From positions 1 to 49,081 of the forward strand of contig CAADTT010000108.1 in the NCBI GenBank assembly GCA_900752065.1: a DNA stretch of 49,081 nucleotides. Direction: 5' to 3'. The stretch comes from Lachnospiraceae bacterium. GTDB lineage: Bacteria > Bacillota > Clostridia > Lachnospirales > Lachnospiraceae. The notes beneath the pieces are model-generated. The model made no database searches, was not told the DNA's origin, and saw only the letters and a program-made list of their open reading frames with translations. Both the position numbers and the translations under genes were made by a program. Below are positions 16,392 through 23,631 of this stretch, piece after piece (the stretch's first letter is position 1; each line of letters opens with the position of its first letter).

Positions 16392-16457
16392 TGCACATCC
16401 TCCCGAATGATTCACAATCCTTCCAGAAAGTTGCCTATCGTAGAACAAAGCGTAGCG

Positions 16458-16498
16458 TTTTTGTATCATAGGGAACGAAGTTTCCTATGATACAAAAA
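16458..16498. repeat. TATCATAGG hairpin repeat, copy 2
   Basis: The same 15-bp stem as 7582-7622 (TTTTTGTATCATAGG / CCTATGATACAAAAA) and a near-identical loop (GAACGAAGTTT against GAACAAAATTT). The flanking AGCG before the left arm is also shared. Confidence 0.85.
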
Positions 16499-16541
16499 AA
16501 GGTCTGTGTACTGCATATAAAATCCTACAGTATCACAGACC
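16494..16541 (-). terminator. Terminator of the surface protein gene
   Basis: On the minus strand, GGTCTGTG (with an inner TACTG/CAGTA stem) pairs with CACAGACC and is followed by seven T. It begins 15 bp beyond the stop at 16557. Confidence 0.8.
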
Positions 16542-16556
16542 CAACTGGGGAGCGTA

Positions 16557-18377
16557 TTAATGTTTTTCTTTTTTCTTGTGGATCAGAAGACCCACAATCA
16601 CAAGCAATGCTGCCAATGCTGTCACGGCTGCCGGAATCACGTTTGTCGAATCTCCAGTGTTTACAGCCGCTGCGTTATAGTTTCCGGTATTGCCGCTGGA
16701 AGTGTTTCCTGTCTGAGAACTATTTCCCGTGCCATTGGAGGTATTTCCCGTCTGGGTGCTGTCTCCTGTGCTGCCGGAGGTACTTCCTGTCTGGGAACTG
16801 TCCCCTGCGCTGCTTCCGGCAGATGTTCCTGTCCCGTTGCTTCCGGTGTCTGATGAATTACCGCTGCCGCTTCCGGATGGCGTAACGCTTCCGATCCCGA
16901 TTCCTGTAATGACCGTGCTGCCTGCTACCATAAACGGGCTGAAGGTACTTGTCTCAAAGCTCATCATATTTCCATTCATAACCGGCTTGATACTTTCCAC
17001 GGTTCCATCTGATTTATAATGAAAGACTGTAAATTCTCCGTCAATTTCCACATCCGGAACCGGCATGGTCACTGTCACCGATTCTCCTTCCGGAAGTGTG
17101 TATGCTGCGTTCGCATATAAATCCCAAAGGCTCAGTTCATAGGGAACAAGAACCTTCTTTCCATTTTCTTCTTTTTTTCCAACATCGGTCAGCTTCACCT
17201 GAAACTGTACATACCAGGGAAGATTTCCGTAAACACTCACGCCAAGCTGTGTATGGTTATAAGCGGCTGCCATCTCTTTCGCGGAATCCAAAAGCTGGCG
17301 CACCTCTGCCGGAATCGCCTCTTTTTCCACTTCCGTCAGCCCGTCATAAGCCTGAGATACCGGAAGGAGATCCCTTACGTCCTCCCTGGAATGAATGCTC
17401 AGGGCGACAATCGCGTTTTTCACCGTTTCCACAGCCTCTGCCCGAACCGGTATCTCTGTCTCAAAAATTTCGCTCTCTGCTGTCTCCGGCTTCTTCTCCT
17501 CGACTTTGATCGCTTCGTTCGTCTCCGGCTGTTTCTTCTCTGTTCCGGCTGTTTCCGCTGTCTCCGGCTGTTTTTTCTCTGTCTCAGCCGTTTCCGCTGT
17601 CTCCGGCTGCTTTTTATCCGTACCGGCCGTTTCCGCCGTCTCCGGCTGCTTTTTATCCGTCCCGGCCGTTTCTGTTGTCTCCGGCCGCTTCTGCTCCGCC
17701 CCGGCTGTCTCCGGCTGCTTCTGCTCTGTCCCGGCTGTTTCCGGCTCCTTCTGCTCTGTCCCGGCTGTTTCCGTTGTCTCCGGCTCCTTTTTATCCGTAC
17801 CGGATTCCTTCTCCGTCTCAGAGTCCTCTGCCGCATCTTCCTCCGTCTCCGACGCTTCGCTCTCCTGCTCTGTGCTATTCCCTGCCTCACCTGCCACCAG
17901 CTCATCATTCAGGTAAGTCGCAGCCCCCTCCGCCGTGTAGACACAGCCGATTCCACCGTCATCTTTTACCAAAAGAGACACGCTGTCATCCATCCGCAGA
18001 ACGCCGCTGTTTGCGATCAGTGTGCTGCTGTTTCCGATCAGCACGGCATTGCCAAGCGTCAGCTCACCGCCTTCCGCCACCTCAAAGAGAGGCCCGTCCA
18101 ATTCCTCCGCAGCCTGCAGGGTAATGCCGTCATTCAACAAATACTCCCTCTCTCCGGTAATATAAATCGTACTGGTCACCAGGATCGTTCCCCCCTCAGG
18201 AAGCAGTTCCTGGGCCTGGTATACAGAATCCAGCGGACTCCCCTCTGTCATGCCGCTGTTTTCCTCTGAGCCGCTTCCGCTCACATACACGGTATTCCCT
18301 TCCGCCCGGACAGGAATTCCGGAAAGCACCAAAGCGCCTGCCAAAGCCCATGCCAATACTCTGTGTCTTTGTTTCAT
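16557..18377 (-). CDS. Repeat-rich cell-surface protein with C-terminal anchor
   Basis: This 606-residue exported protein has a signal peptide at about residues 1-26 (ending near IPVRAEG). The N-terminal part (about 27-160, TVYVSGSGSEENSG, GGTILVTSTIYITG, LIANSGVLRMDDSVSLLV) looks like a short right-handed beta-helix of the pectin-lyase-like kind. A low-complexity region of about 100 residues repeats KKQPETAETAGT-type units. A further domain (about 290-490) ends in FSPFMVAGS. A long Ser/Gly/Thr tail follows, then NTGDSTNVIPAAVTAL, a hydrophobic stretch and IHKKKEKH. That end resembles a sortase anchor, but the L-P-x-T-G motif itself is replaced by AAVNTGD. AAGGAGG precedes the ATG at 18377. 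The ligand or role is unknown; adhesion or matrix display is only a guess. Confidence 0.8.
   Translation of the reverse strand: MKQRHRVLAWALAGALVLSGIPVRAEGNTVYVSGSGSEENSGMTEGSPLDSVYQAQELLPEGGTILVTSTIYITGEREYLLNDGITLQAAEELDGPLFEVAEGGELTLGNAVLIGNSSTLIANSGVLRMDDSVSLLVKDDGGIGCVYTAEGAATYLNDELVAGEAGNSTEQESEASETEEDAAEDSETEKESGTDKKEPETTETAGTEQKEPETAGTEQKQPETAGAEQKRPETTETAGTDKKQPETAETAGTDKKQPETAETAETEKKQPETAETAGTEKKQPETNEAIKVEEKKPETAESEIFETEIPVRAEAVETVKNAIVALSIHSREDVRDLLPVSQAYDGLTEVEKEAIPAEVRQLLDSAKEMAAAYNHTQLGVSVYGNLPWYVQFQVKLTDVGKKEENGKKVLVPYELSLWDLYANAAYTLPEGESVTVTMPVPDVEIDGEFTVFHYKSDGTVESIKPVMNGNMMSFETSTFSPFMVAGSTVITGIGIGSVTPSGSGSGNSSDTGSNGTGTSAGSSAGDSSQTGSTSGSTGDSTQTGNTSNGTGNSSQTGNTSSGNTGNYNAAAVNTGDSTNVIPAAVTALAALLVIVGLLIHKKKEKH
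17515..17812. repeat. Coding repeats of the surface protein
   Basis: About nine imperfect units of 30-42 bases (plus-strand core GTCTCCGGCTGCTTTTTATC and variants) encode Pro-Glu-Thr / Lys-Lys-Gln repeats. They create long open frames on the opposite strand that are artefacts. Confidence 0.8.
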
Positions 18378-18612
18378 TGCCTCTCTCCTCCTTAAATTTC
18401 TTTTACAACCCTTATTCCCGCAGGCACCGGGCCATGCCGTCATGCCTGCCTGGAGCTTTAACTTTCAGCCGCCGAATCTGCATATCTGTCTCTGCGGCAT
18501 CCCTTCATTTACATTTCTTTATCTAACGTTGCTAATTATAACACATTTCTGCAATATTTTACAAGTATTTATTACGGATATGTTAAGATTATTTTTCATT
18601 ATTTTTGACTTC

Positions 18613-18641
18613 TTGCAATCATACAGGAAATGCGGTATATT
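18613..18641 (+). promoter_or_regulatory. Promoter of the CBS-domain membrane protein gene
   Basis: TTGCAA (18613-18618), a 17-base spacer and TATATT (18636-18641), 90 bases before the TTG start. The rest of 18378-18731 is AT-rich, with ATTTATTACGGAT occurring twice (near 18567 and 18661). I see no gene in it. Confidence 0.6.
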
Positions 18642-18731
18642 GCAGTTACGGTTTTGACTGGAATTTATTACGGATTCATCAGAGCCGGATACTAACCATT
18701 TTTTGAATTTAAAATTAGGAGATGATAATTT

Positions 18732-20021
18732 TTGGACACTACAGTCGCCCTGCAATTTGGCATATTGATTCTTCTGCTTTTGCTTTCCGCATTTTTTTCT
18801 TCTGCGGAAACGGCGTTGACGACTGCAAATAAGATTAAAATGAAAGCCCTCTCTGACGAGGGAGATAAAAAGGCAAAAACCGTCCTGGCAGTTACCGGGG
18901 ATTCCGGCAAGATGCTGAGCGCGATCCTGATCGGGAATAATGTTGTAAACCTCTACGCCGCATCTCTGGTCACTACAATTGCCCTGAAGCTCTGGGGCGA
19001 CACATCGGTAGCCATTGCCAGCGGCGTGCTTACCGTTCTGGTTCTGATCTTCGGCGAGATCAGCCCCAAGACTCTGGCCACGGTCCATGCAGACAAGATG
19101 GCGCGTACCTATGCAGGAGCGATCCTTGTTCTGATGAAGCTTTTAACACCAGTGATTTTCATTATCAACAAGATGGCAGGACTCGTTTTGATGGTCCTGC
19201 GGGTAGATCCTTCCGCCAAAGCGCCTGCCATGACAGAGCACGAGCTCCGCACCATTGTGGATGTCAGCCATGAGGACGGCGTTATCGAGAGCGAAGAGCG
19301 TCAGATGATCTACAATGTATTTGATTTCGGAGATTCTCAGGCGAGGGATATCATGGTGCCCAGAGTGGATGTTGTCTTTCTCGATGTGAACAGCACTTAT
19401 GAGGAAATCCTGGAGGTTTTTCGCAGGGAAAAATTTACCCGGCTTCCCGTCTATGAAGGAAGTACGGACAATGTGATCGGCGTACTGAATGTCAAAGACC
19501 TGCTGGGCTGCGACACTTCCCACGGCTTTGACCTGCATGCCATCCTCCGTGAGCCATATTTCACCTACGAATATAAGAACACCTCCGAGCTGATGATGGA
19601 GATGCGGAAGGATTCTATCAATTTTACCATTGTTCTGGATGAATACGGCGCTACTGCCGGACTGATCACTTTAGAGGATCTGCTGGAAGAAATTGTAGGT
19701 GAGATCCGCGACGAATACGATAAAGACGAGGAAGAACTGATCCGTGAGATTGGAAACCGGGAATACGTCGTCGAAGGCTCCCTGAAACTGGATGATCTGA
19801 ACAATGCCCTGGAGCTTTCCCTGGATTCCGAGGACTACGACTCCGTAGGCGGTTACGTCATCGAACGGCTGGATCATCTGCCCCGCGCCGGGGAGTTTAT
19901 CGTGGATGACAACGGCATCCGTATGGTCGTAGATTCCGTAGACAAAAACAGAATTGATAAAGTTCACCTATATCTTCCGGAAACGGAAGACAGTGATGCA
20001 AAAGGAGGGGAAGCAGGCTAA
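18732..20021 (+). CDS. CorC/HlyC-type (DUF21 + CBS) membrane protein
   Basis: This 429-residue protein has an N-terminal DUF21/CNNM transmembrane domain (about residues 1-180) with FSSAETALTTANKIKMKAL and IGNNVVNLYAASL. Two CBS modules follow (about 200-320; ARDIMVPRVDVVFLD and FTRLPVYEGSTDNVIGVLNVKDLL). The family's C-terminal CorC/HlyC domain (about 335-420) ends it. Relatives are implicated in magnesium/cobalt efflux or Mg homeostasis; the hemolysin label is historical. The start codon is TTG, supported by AGGAG 10 bases upstream and the absence of a closer ATG. It converges with the sigma-like gene; the two stops are only 4 bp apart. Confidence 0.9.
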   Translation: MDTTVALQFGILILLLLLSAFFSSAETALTTANKIKMKALSDEGDKKAKTVLAVTGDSGKMLSAILIGNNVVNLYAASLVTTIALKLWGDTSVAIASGVLTVLVLIFGEISPKTLATVHADKMARTYAGAILVLMKLLTPVIFIINKMAGLVLMVLRVDPSAKAPAMTEHELRTIVDVSHEDGVIESEERQMIYNVFDFGDSQARDIMVPRVDVVFLDVNSTYEEILEVFRREKFTRLPVYEGSTDNVIGVLNVKDLLGCDTSHGFDLHAILREPYFTYEYKNTSELMMEMRKDSINFTIVLDEYGATAGLITLEDLLEEIVGEIRDEYDKDEEELIREIGNREYVVEGSLKLDDLNNALELSLDSEDYDSVGGYVIERLDHLPRAGEFIVDDNGIRMVVDSVDKNRIDKVHLYLPETEDSDAKGGEAG

Positions 20022-20044
20022 CTGCCTATTCCCCTCGAATTTTT
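20005..20044. terminator. Shared bidirectional terminator containing both stop codons
   Basis: GAGGGGAA pairs with TTCCCCTC, with an inner GCAG/CTGC stem. ATTTTTA follows on plus and CCTTTTGC on minus. The TAA of the CBS protein gene (20019-20021) and the TAG of the sigma-like gene (20026-20028) both fall within this hairpin. Confidence 0.75.
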
Positions 20045-20784
20045 ATCTCATCTCCTGCCATCCTGAGAATATCCCGGATCTCTTCCATCGGCATTTCCAG
20101 ATAGGCGGACAGTTCCGACACAGAAACCTTGTGTCCCAGATCCCTCTCAAGATTTTTCACAGACTCACTCAGATGATTTACCCTCTCTGCAACCTGTTCA
20201 TCCAGGTCTTTCAGATCCCTCTGCTCGGTCAGCGCCTCTTCCATCGCTCTGCTGACGGCGCGATACAGTTCTTCTCTATATTCCTGCAGGCTTTCCTGTA
20301 CCTCCAGATCATTCAACGCCAGCATCAGTGCGATATTTCCCTCCTGGATCAGATCACTCACCGGCAGGCTGCCATATGCATAGGTGTGGGCGATCTCACA
20401 GACCATTTTCAGATAAAGTTCTGTCAGACGGCTTTTCGCTCCTGCATCCCCCGCTGCTGCCAGGAGAAACAGCTTCTCCTCTTCCTCCTCCGATACCGGA
20501 AGCACCGTTTCCAGATCCTCCAGGTACATCTTCATATACTCATCTTCTGTCGGATCTTTTCCCTCATGCTCCTCCGGTTCCGCATTCTCCCCGGCCGGCT
20601 CATAGCCCTCTATCTGAATTTTCTGCCCTGCCAGATACGCAAAGATCATGGCAAGCTGCTCCTCTGTCAGATGCGCATTGAAAAAAAACTCCCGCACTTC
20701 CTCTGAGGTCAGGCAGTTTCCCTTTACATCCGCCAGCTCTTTGATCCCGCTGAGCATTTCCCTGAAAATAATCCTCTCCTGCAT
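20026..20784 (-). CDS. Sigma-70-like protein lacking region 4
   Basis: This 252-residue cytoplasmic protein matches primary sigma factors in parts. Residues about 10-55 (LTSEEVREFFFNAHLTEEQLAMIFAYL) resemble region 1.1. Residues about 110-155 (LTELYLKMVCEIAHTYAYG then VSDLIQEGNIALMLAL) match regions 1.2-2.2, the core-polymerase contact. Residues about 190-245 (LERDLGHKVSVSELSAYLEMPMEEIRDIL) match region 3. The aromatic Y-A-T-W-W-I-R segment of regions 2.3-2.4, which melts the -10 element, is missing, and there is no region 4 for the -35 element. It may bind RNA polymerase without normal promoter recognition. I chose the ATG at 20784 because AAAGGA is 7 bases upstream. It follows the S41 protease gene by 22 bp. 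Confidence 0.72.
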   Translation of the reverse strand: MQERIIFREMLSGIKELADVKGNCLTSEEVREFFFNAHLTEEQLAMIFAYLAGQKIQIEGYEPAGENAEPEEHEGKDPTEDEYMKMYLEDLETVLPVSEEEEEKLFLLAAAGDAGAKSRLTELYLKMVCEIAHTYAYGSLPVSDLIQEGNIALMLALNDLEVQESLQEYREELYRAVSRAMEEALTEQRDLKDLDEQVAERVNHLSESVKNLERDLGHKVSVSELSAYLEMPMEEIRDILRMAGDEIKIRGE

Positions 20785-20806
20785 GGCCATTTCCTTTCTG
20801 TCTTAC

Positions 20807-22048
20807 TTACTTTTGATTCAACACCTCAATCGCCTTCTGAAGCTGATTGTCCTCTGATTTCTCGATCGTCACCTTCTGCTTCAGCTCCTCATTCAGCTCT
20901 ACCTCTACATCCGGTTCGATCCCGACTTTATGAATATCATTTCCCTTCGGCGTATAATATTTGGAAACGGTAAGCTTCACTGCCGTTCCGTCATTCAGAT
21001 TGATGATCCGCTGTACGATACCTTTTCCAAAGGTCTTTGTGCCCACCAGCGTTCCGATTCCGTAATCCTTCACTGCACCTGCAAAAATCTCTGAGGCACT
21101 GGCACTGTTTCCGTTGACCAGGACAGCCAGCGGCTTTTTAAATTCATTTTTTCCGTCCGATTTATATTCTTCCCGTTTTCCCTCTTTATCCTCTGTATAA
21201 ACGATCAGCCCCTCCGGAAGGATTTGTTCCAGCATATTGCAGACCGTGCTTAAAACGCCGCCCGGATTGTTCCGCAGATCAATGATCAGCTTTTCCATCC
21301 CCTGGCTTTCCAGATCGCTCAGCGCCTGCTTAAACTGCTCCTCCGTGATCGTGTCAAACTCCGTAATCTCGATGTAGCCGATCTTTCCTTCCAGCATCTC
21401 GGAATTGACCGTGGGAATCTCGATATGCTCCCTTTCCACATCAAAGGAAAGATAATCGTTTTCGCCCTCCCGGGCCACCTCGATCTTTACCGTGTCCCCC
21501 GGCTCCGTCTTGATCATGGATACTACTTCCGTAAGGTCTGTTCCTGTCACCTGCGTATCATTGATCGAATAAATCACATCTCCCGGCAAAAGCCCCGCCC
21601 TGGCAGACGGCGTCCCTTCATAACAGCGCGTCACCGTGATCAGCCCGGTCGTCCGGTCCTGCGTCAGCACTGCACCAATTCCCTGATAAGCGCCGCTGCT
21701 CGCCTCGTTGGTCTTCTGTAATTCCTCTCTTGTATAATAAGTTGCATAATTATCACCCAGCCCGGCGATCAGCCCCTTATACAGCCAGCTCTCCACCTCT
21801 GCCTGGTCAATCTCGTCCAGATAATACTGATTTACAATATTCTCTATATTCGTGATCTTCCGATCAATCTTCTCATGATCCAGCTCCAGTCTGTCACTGG
21901 TATGGGCTTCTGTCTCCTCCTGGATCACCATATCTCTTCTCTCCCGTTTGAGCAGTTCTCCCTTCGCAAAAAGTACGACGCCCATGATCACCAACATCGC
22001 ACATAACCCACTCAAGAACCCCTTTAAAAATCTGTTGTCCTGTTCCAT
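20807..22048 (-). CDS. ctpA: C-terminal processing serine protease (S41)
   Basis: This 413-residue protein has one N-terminal membrane segment (about residues 9-28), placing the protease outside the membrane. A PDZ domain (about 95-185; YQGIGAVL, ARAGLLPGDVIYSINDTQV) is followed by the S41 domain. The domain shows IIDLRNNPGGVLSTV, the catalytic serine in NGNSASASEIFAGA (about 316) and the catalytic lysine in GTKTFGKGIVQ (about 340). It probably trims exported proteins from their C-termini; substrates are unknown. GGAGGAG lies upstream of the ATG, and a minus-strand TATAAT is visible about 50 bases further up. It is followed by the sigma-like gene, probably on the same transcript. Confidence 0.95.
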   Translation of the reverse strand: MEQDNRFLKGFLSGLCAMLVIMGVVLFAKGELLKRERRDMVIQEETEAHTSDRLELDHEKIDRKITNIENIVNQYYLDEIDQAEVESWLYKGLIAGLGDNYATYYTREELQKTNEASSGAYQGIGAVLTQDRTTGLITVTRCYEGTPSARAGLLPGDVIYSINDTQVTGTDLTEVVSMIKTEPGDTVKIEVAREGENDYLSFDVEREHIEIPTVNSEMLEGKIGYIEITEFDTITEEQFKQALSDLESQGMEKLIIDLRNNPGGVLSTVCNMLEQILPEGLIVYTEDKEGKREEYKSDGKNEFKKPLAVLVNGNSASASEIFAGAVKDYGIGTLVGTKTFGKGIVQRIINLNDGTAVKLTVSKYYTPKGNDIHKVGIEPDVEVELNEELKQKVTIEKSEDNQLQKAIEVLNQK

Positions 22049-22130
22049 TCTTGCATACTCCTCCTCTATTTCCCGGTCACATTACCATCCACATTATAAT
22101 TGTTTTATACCGGACATATAAATTTTATGA

Positions 22131-22157
22131 CAGAAAAGAGGGGCGTACTGCCCCTCT
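22131..22157 (-). terminator. Terminator of the CdaR-type regulator gene
   Basis: On the minus strand, GAGGGGC-AGTAC-GCCCCTC is followed by TTTTCTG, about 60 bp beyond the stop at 22215. Confidence 0.8.
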
Positions 22158-22214
22158 GCACAGACGCTGGGATATTCTCCAAACGTCTAAGGAAACACTT
22201 TAATCCACATTTCC

Positions 22215-23303
22215 CTAATAATCCAGATTTTCCATATACTTCATATATTTTACCACCATCAGGGCGATTTTCAAGGTGATCGCATCCTCAAACACCCTCA
22301 GATCCAGCCCTGTGCTCTTCTGCAGCTTATCCAGACGATAGACCAGTGTATTTCTGTGGATATAAAGCTGCCTTGAGGTTTCTGATACATTCAGGCTGTT
22401 TTCGAAAAACTTATTTATCGTCATCAATGTCTCTTCATCAAAATCATCCGGTGATTTTCCGCTGAAAATCTCGTGGATAAACATCCGGCACAATGGAATG
22501 GGAAGCTGATAGATCAAACGCCCGATTCCCAAAGAGCTGTATGCGATGATATTTCTCTCATCAAAAAAGATCTTTCCTACATCCAGCGCCATCCGCGCTT
22601 CCTTGTAGGAACGGGAAACCTCCTTGATCTCATCTACGATCGTTCCATACGCAATATGTGCTTCCCCACGCTTCTCCTTCGGCAGACATTCCAGAATCTT
22701 CTTCGCTGCCGCATCCATCTCCGGATATCCTTCCTCCGGCTGCAGTTCTCTTAGCACAATGATGCTCTTCTCATCCACAGCCGTGACGAAATTCCCTGAT
22801 CTGTTTCCCAGAAGGATACGCAGCATCTCCAGCGCCGTTCCCTCCTTGTCGTGATCTGTCTCCAGCAGAAATACCACCCGCCGGATTTCCGTATCAATAT
22901 GAAGCTTCTTTGCCCTGTTATAAATATCAACCAGAAGCAGATTATCTAAAAGCAGGTTTTTAATAAAATTGTCCTTGTCAAAACGCTCTTTATACGCAAC
23001 CAAAAGGTTTTGTATCTGAAACGCCGCCATCTTTCCTACCATATATGCATCTTCACCGCTGCCTTTTGCCAGCAATACATATTCCAGATGATTCTCGTCA
23101 TAAATTTTAAAAAACTGATGCTCCTGCACAACCTGACTATCCGCCGGTGAAACTGCGAAAGCCACGACGGATGCTCCGATACCCTCCGTCTCTGGAAATG
23201 TTGTCGCCAAAATATTGCCTTCCAGATCTATGACACTCAAATCAACTCTGGAAATGACTTTAATTCCATCAATCGTCGTCTGTAAAATTTGGTTTGATAT
23301 CAT
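22215..23303 (-). CDS. CdaR/PucR-type transcriptional regulator
   Basis: This 362-residue protein has the CdaR layout. An N-terminal sugar-diacid-recognition-type sensor domain (about residues 1-130, opening ISNQILQTTIDGIKVISRVD) comes first. A GGDEF-like middle region (about 135-285) follows. The C-terminal PucR helix-turn-helix (about 300-355; NVSETSRQLYIHRNTLVYRL and DLRVFEDAITLKIAL) ends it. Such proteins usually activate uptake and catabolism of glycerate or sugar acids, but no such genes are next to it. It lies downstream of two glutamine synthetases on the same strand, with its own likely promoter. GAGGG precedes the ATG. The ligand here is unknown. Confidence 0.88.
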   Translation of the reverse strand: MISNQILQTTIDGIKVISRVDLSVIDLEGNILATTFPETEGIGASVVAFAVSPADSQVVQEHQFFKIYDENHLEYVLLAKGSGEDAYMVGKMAAFQIQNLLVAYKERFDKDNFIKNLLLDNLLLVDIYNRAKKLHIDTEIRRVVFLLETDHDKEGTALEMLRILLGNRSGNFVTAVDEKSIIVLRELQPEEGYPEMDAAAKKILECLPKEKRGEAHIAYGTIVDEIKEVSRSYKEARMALDVGKIFFDERNIIAYSSLGIGRLIYQLPIPLCRMFIHEIFSGKSPDDFDEETLMTINKFFENSLNVSETSRQLYIHRNTLVYRLDKLQKSTGLDLRVFEDAITLKIALMVVKYMKYMENLDY

Positions 23304-23386
23304 GACATTCCCTCACTTTCATTAAATTTTTATACCACCTTCAAATCTCCTGTAAAAATTCCAAATGACTACTCCCACTGTCATAT

Positions 23387-23415
23387 AATATAATCTAAAT
23401 TTTATTTTAATACAA
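23387..23415 (-). promoter_or_regulatory. Promoter of the CdaR-type regulator gene
   Basis: On the minus strand, TTGTAT (23410-23415), 17 bases, TATATT (23387-23392), about 80 bases before the start. The remainder of 23304-23631 is AT-rich and shows only the terminator at 23601-23622. Confidence 0.5.
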
Positions 23416-23600
23416 AATATCCAAAAATGAAAGAAAAAAATTTATGTTTTTAGTAATTTTTCGCGTTCACATTTTATTCATGTATCATTCAAAAAAGCTT
23501 CACGTTACCCTCATGCTTTCTTCATTTCTCTTCCATATACTGAAACTGTCAAAAGAGAATATTTCTTTATTTACTTTCGAATAAACTTTTTCATAATAAT

Positions 23601-23622
23601 GCCAGGCAGTTATCTGCCTGGC
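23601..23622 (-). terminator. Terminator of the downstream glnN copy
   Basis: A perfect 9-bp stem GCCAGGCAG / CTGCCTGGC. The minus-strand 3' flank is ATTATTAT, a weak U-tract. It lies 10 bp beyond the stop at 23632. Confidence 0.65.
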
Positions 23623-23631
23623 ATCCTCCCT

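Noticed and set aside
15269..16396. 375-codon minus-strand frame opposite the penicillin-binding protein gene
   Set aside because: It is antisense to a gene with all class A PBP motifs, and has no domain or ribosome binding site.
17515..17812. CRISPR-like array
   Set aside because: The regular repeats are in-frame coding units encoding Pro-Glu-Thr motifs, have no unique spacers, and no cas genes are present.
17253..18269. Plus-strand frames of up to 338 codons opposite the surface protein repeats
   Set aside because: They are open only because the repeat units on the other strand lack stops; the Cys/Leu/Arg-rich translation is an artefact.
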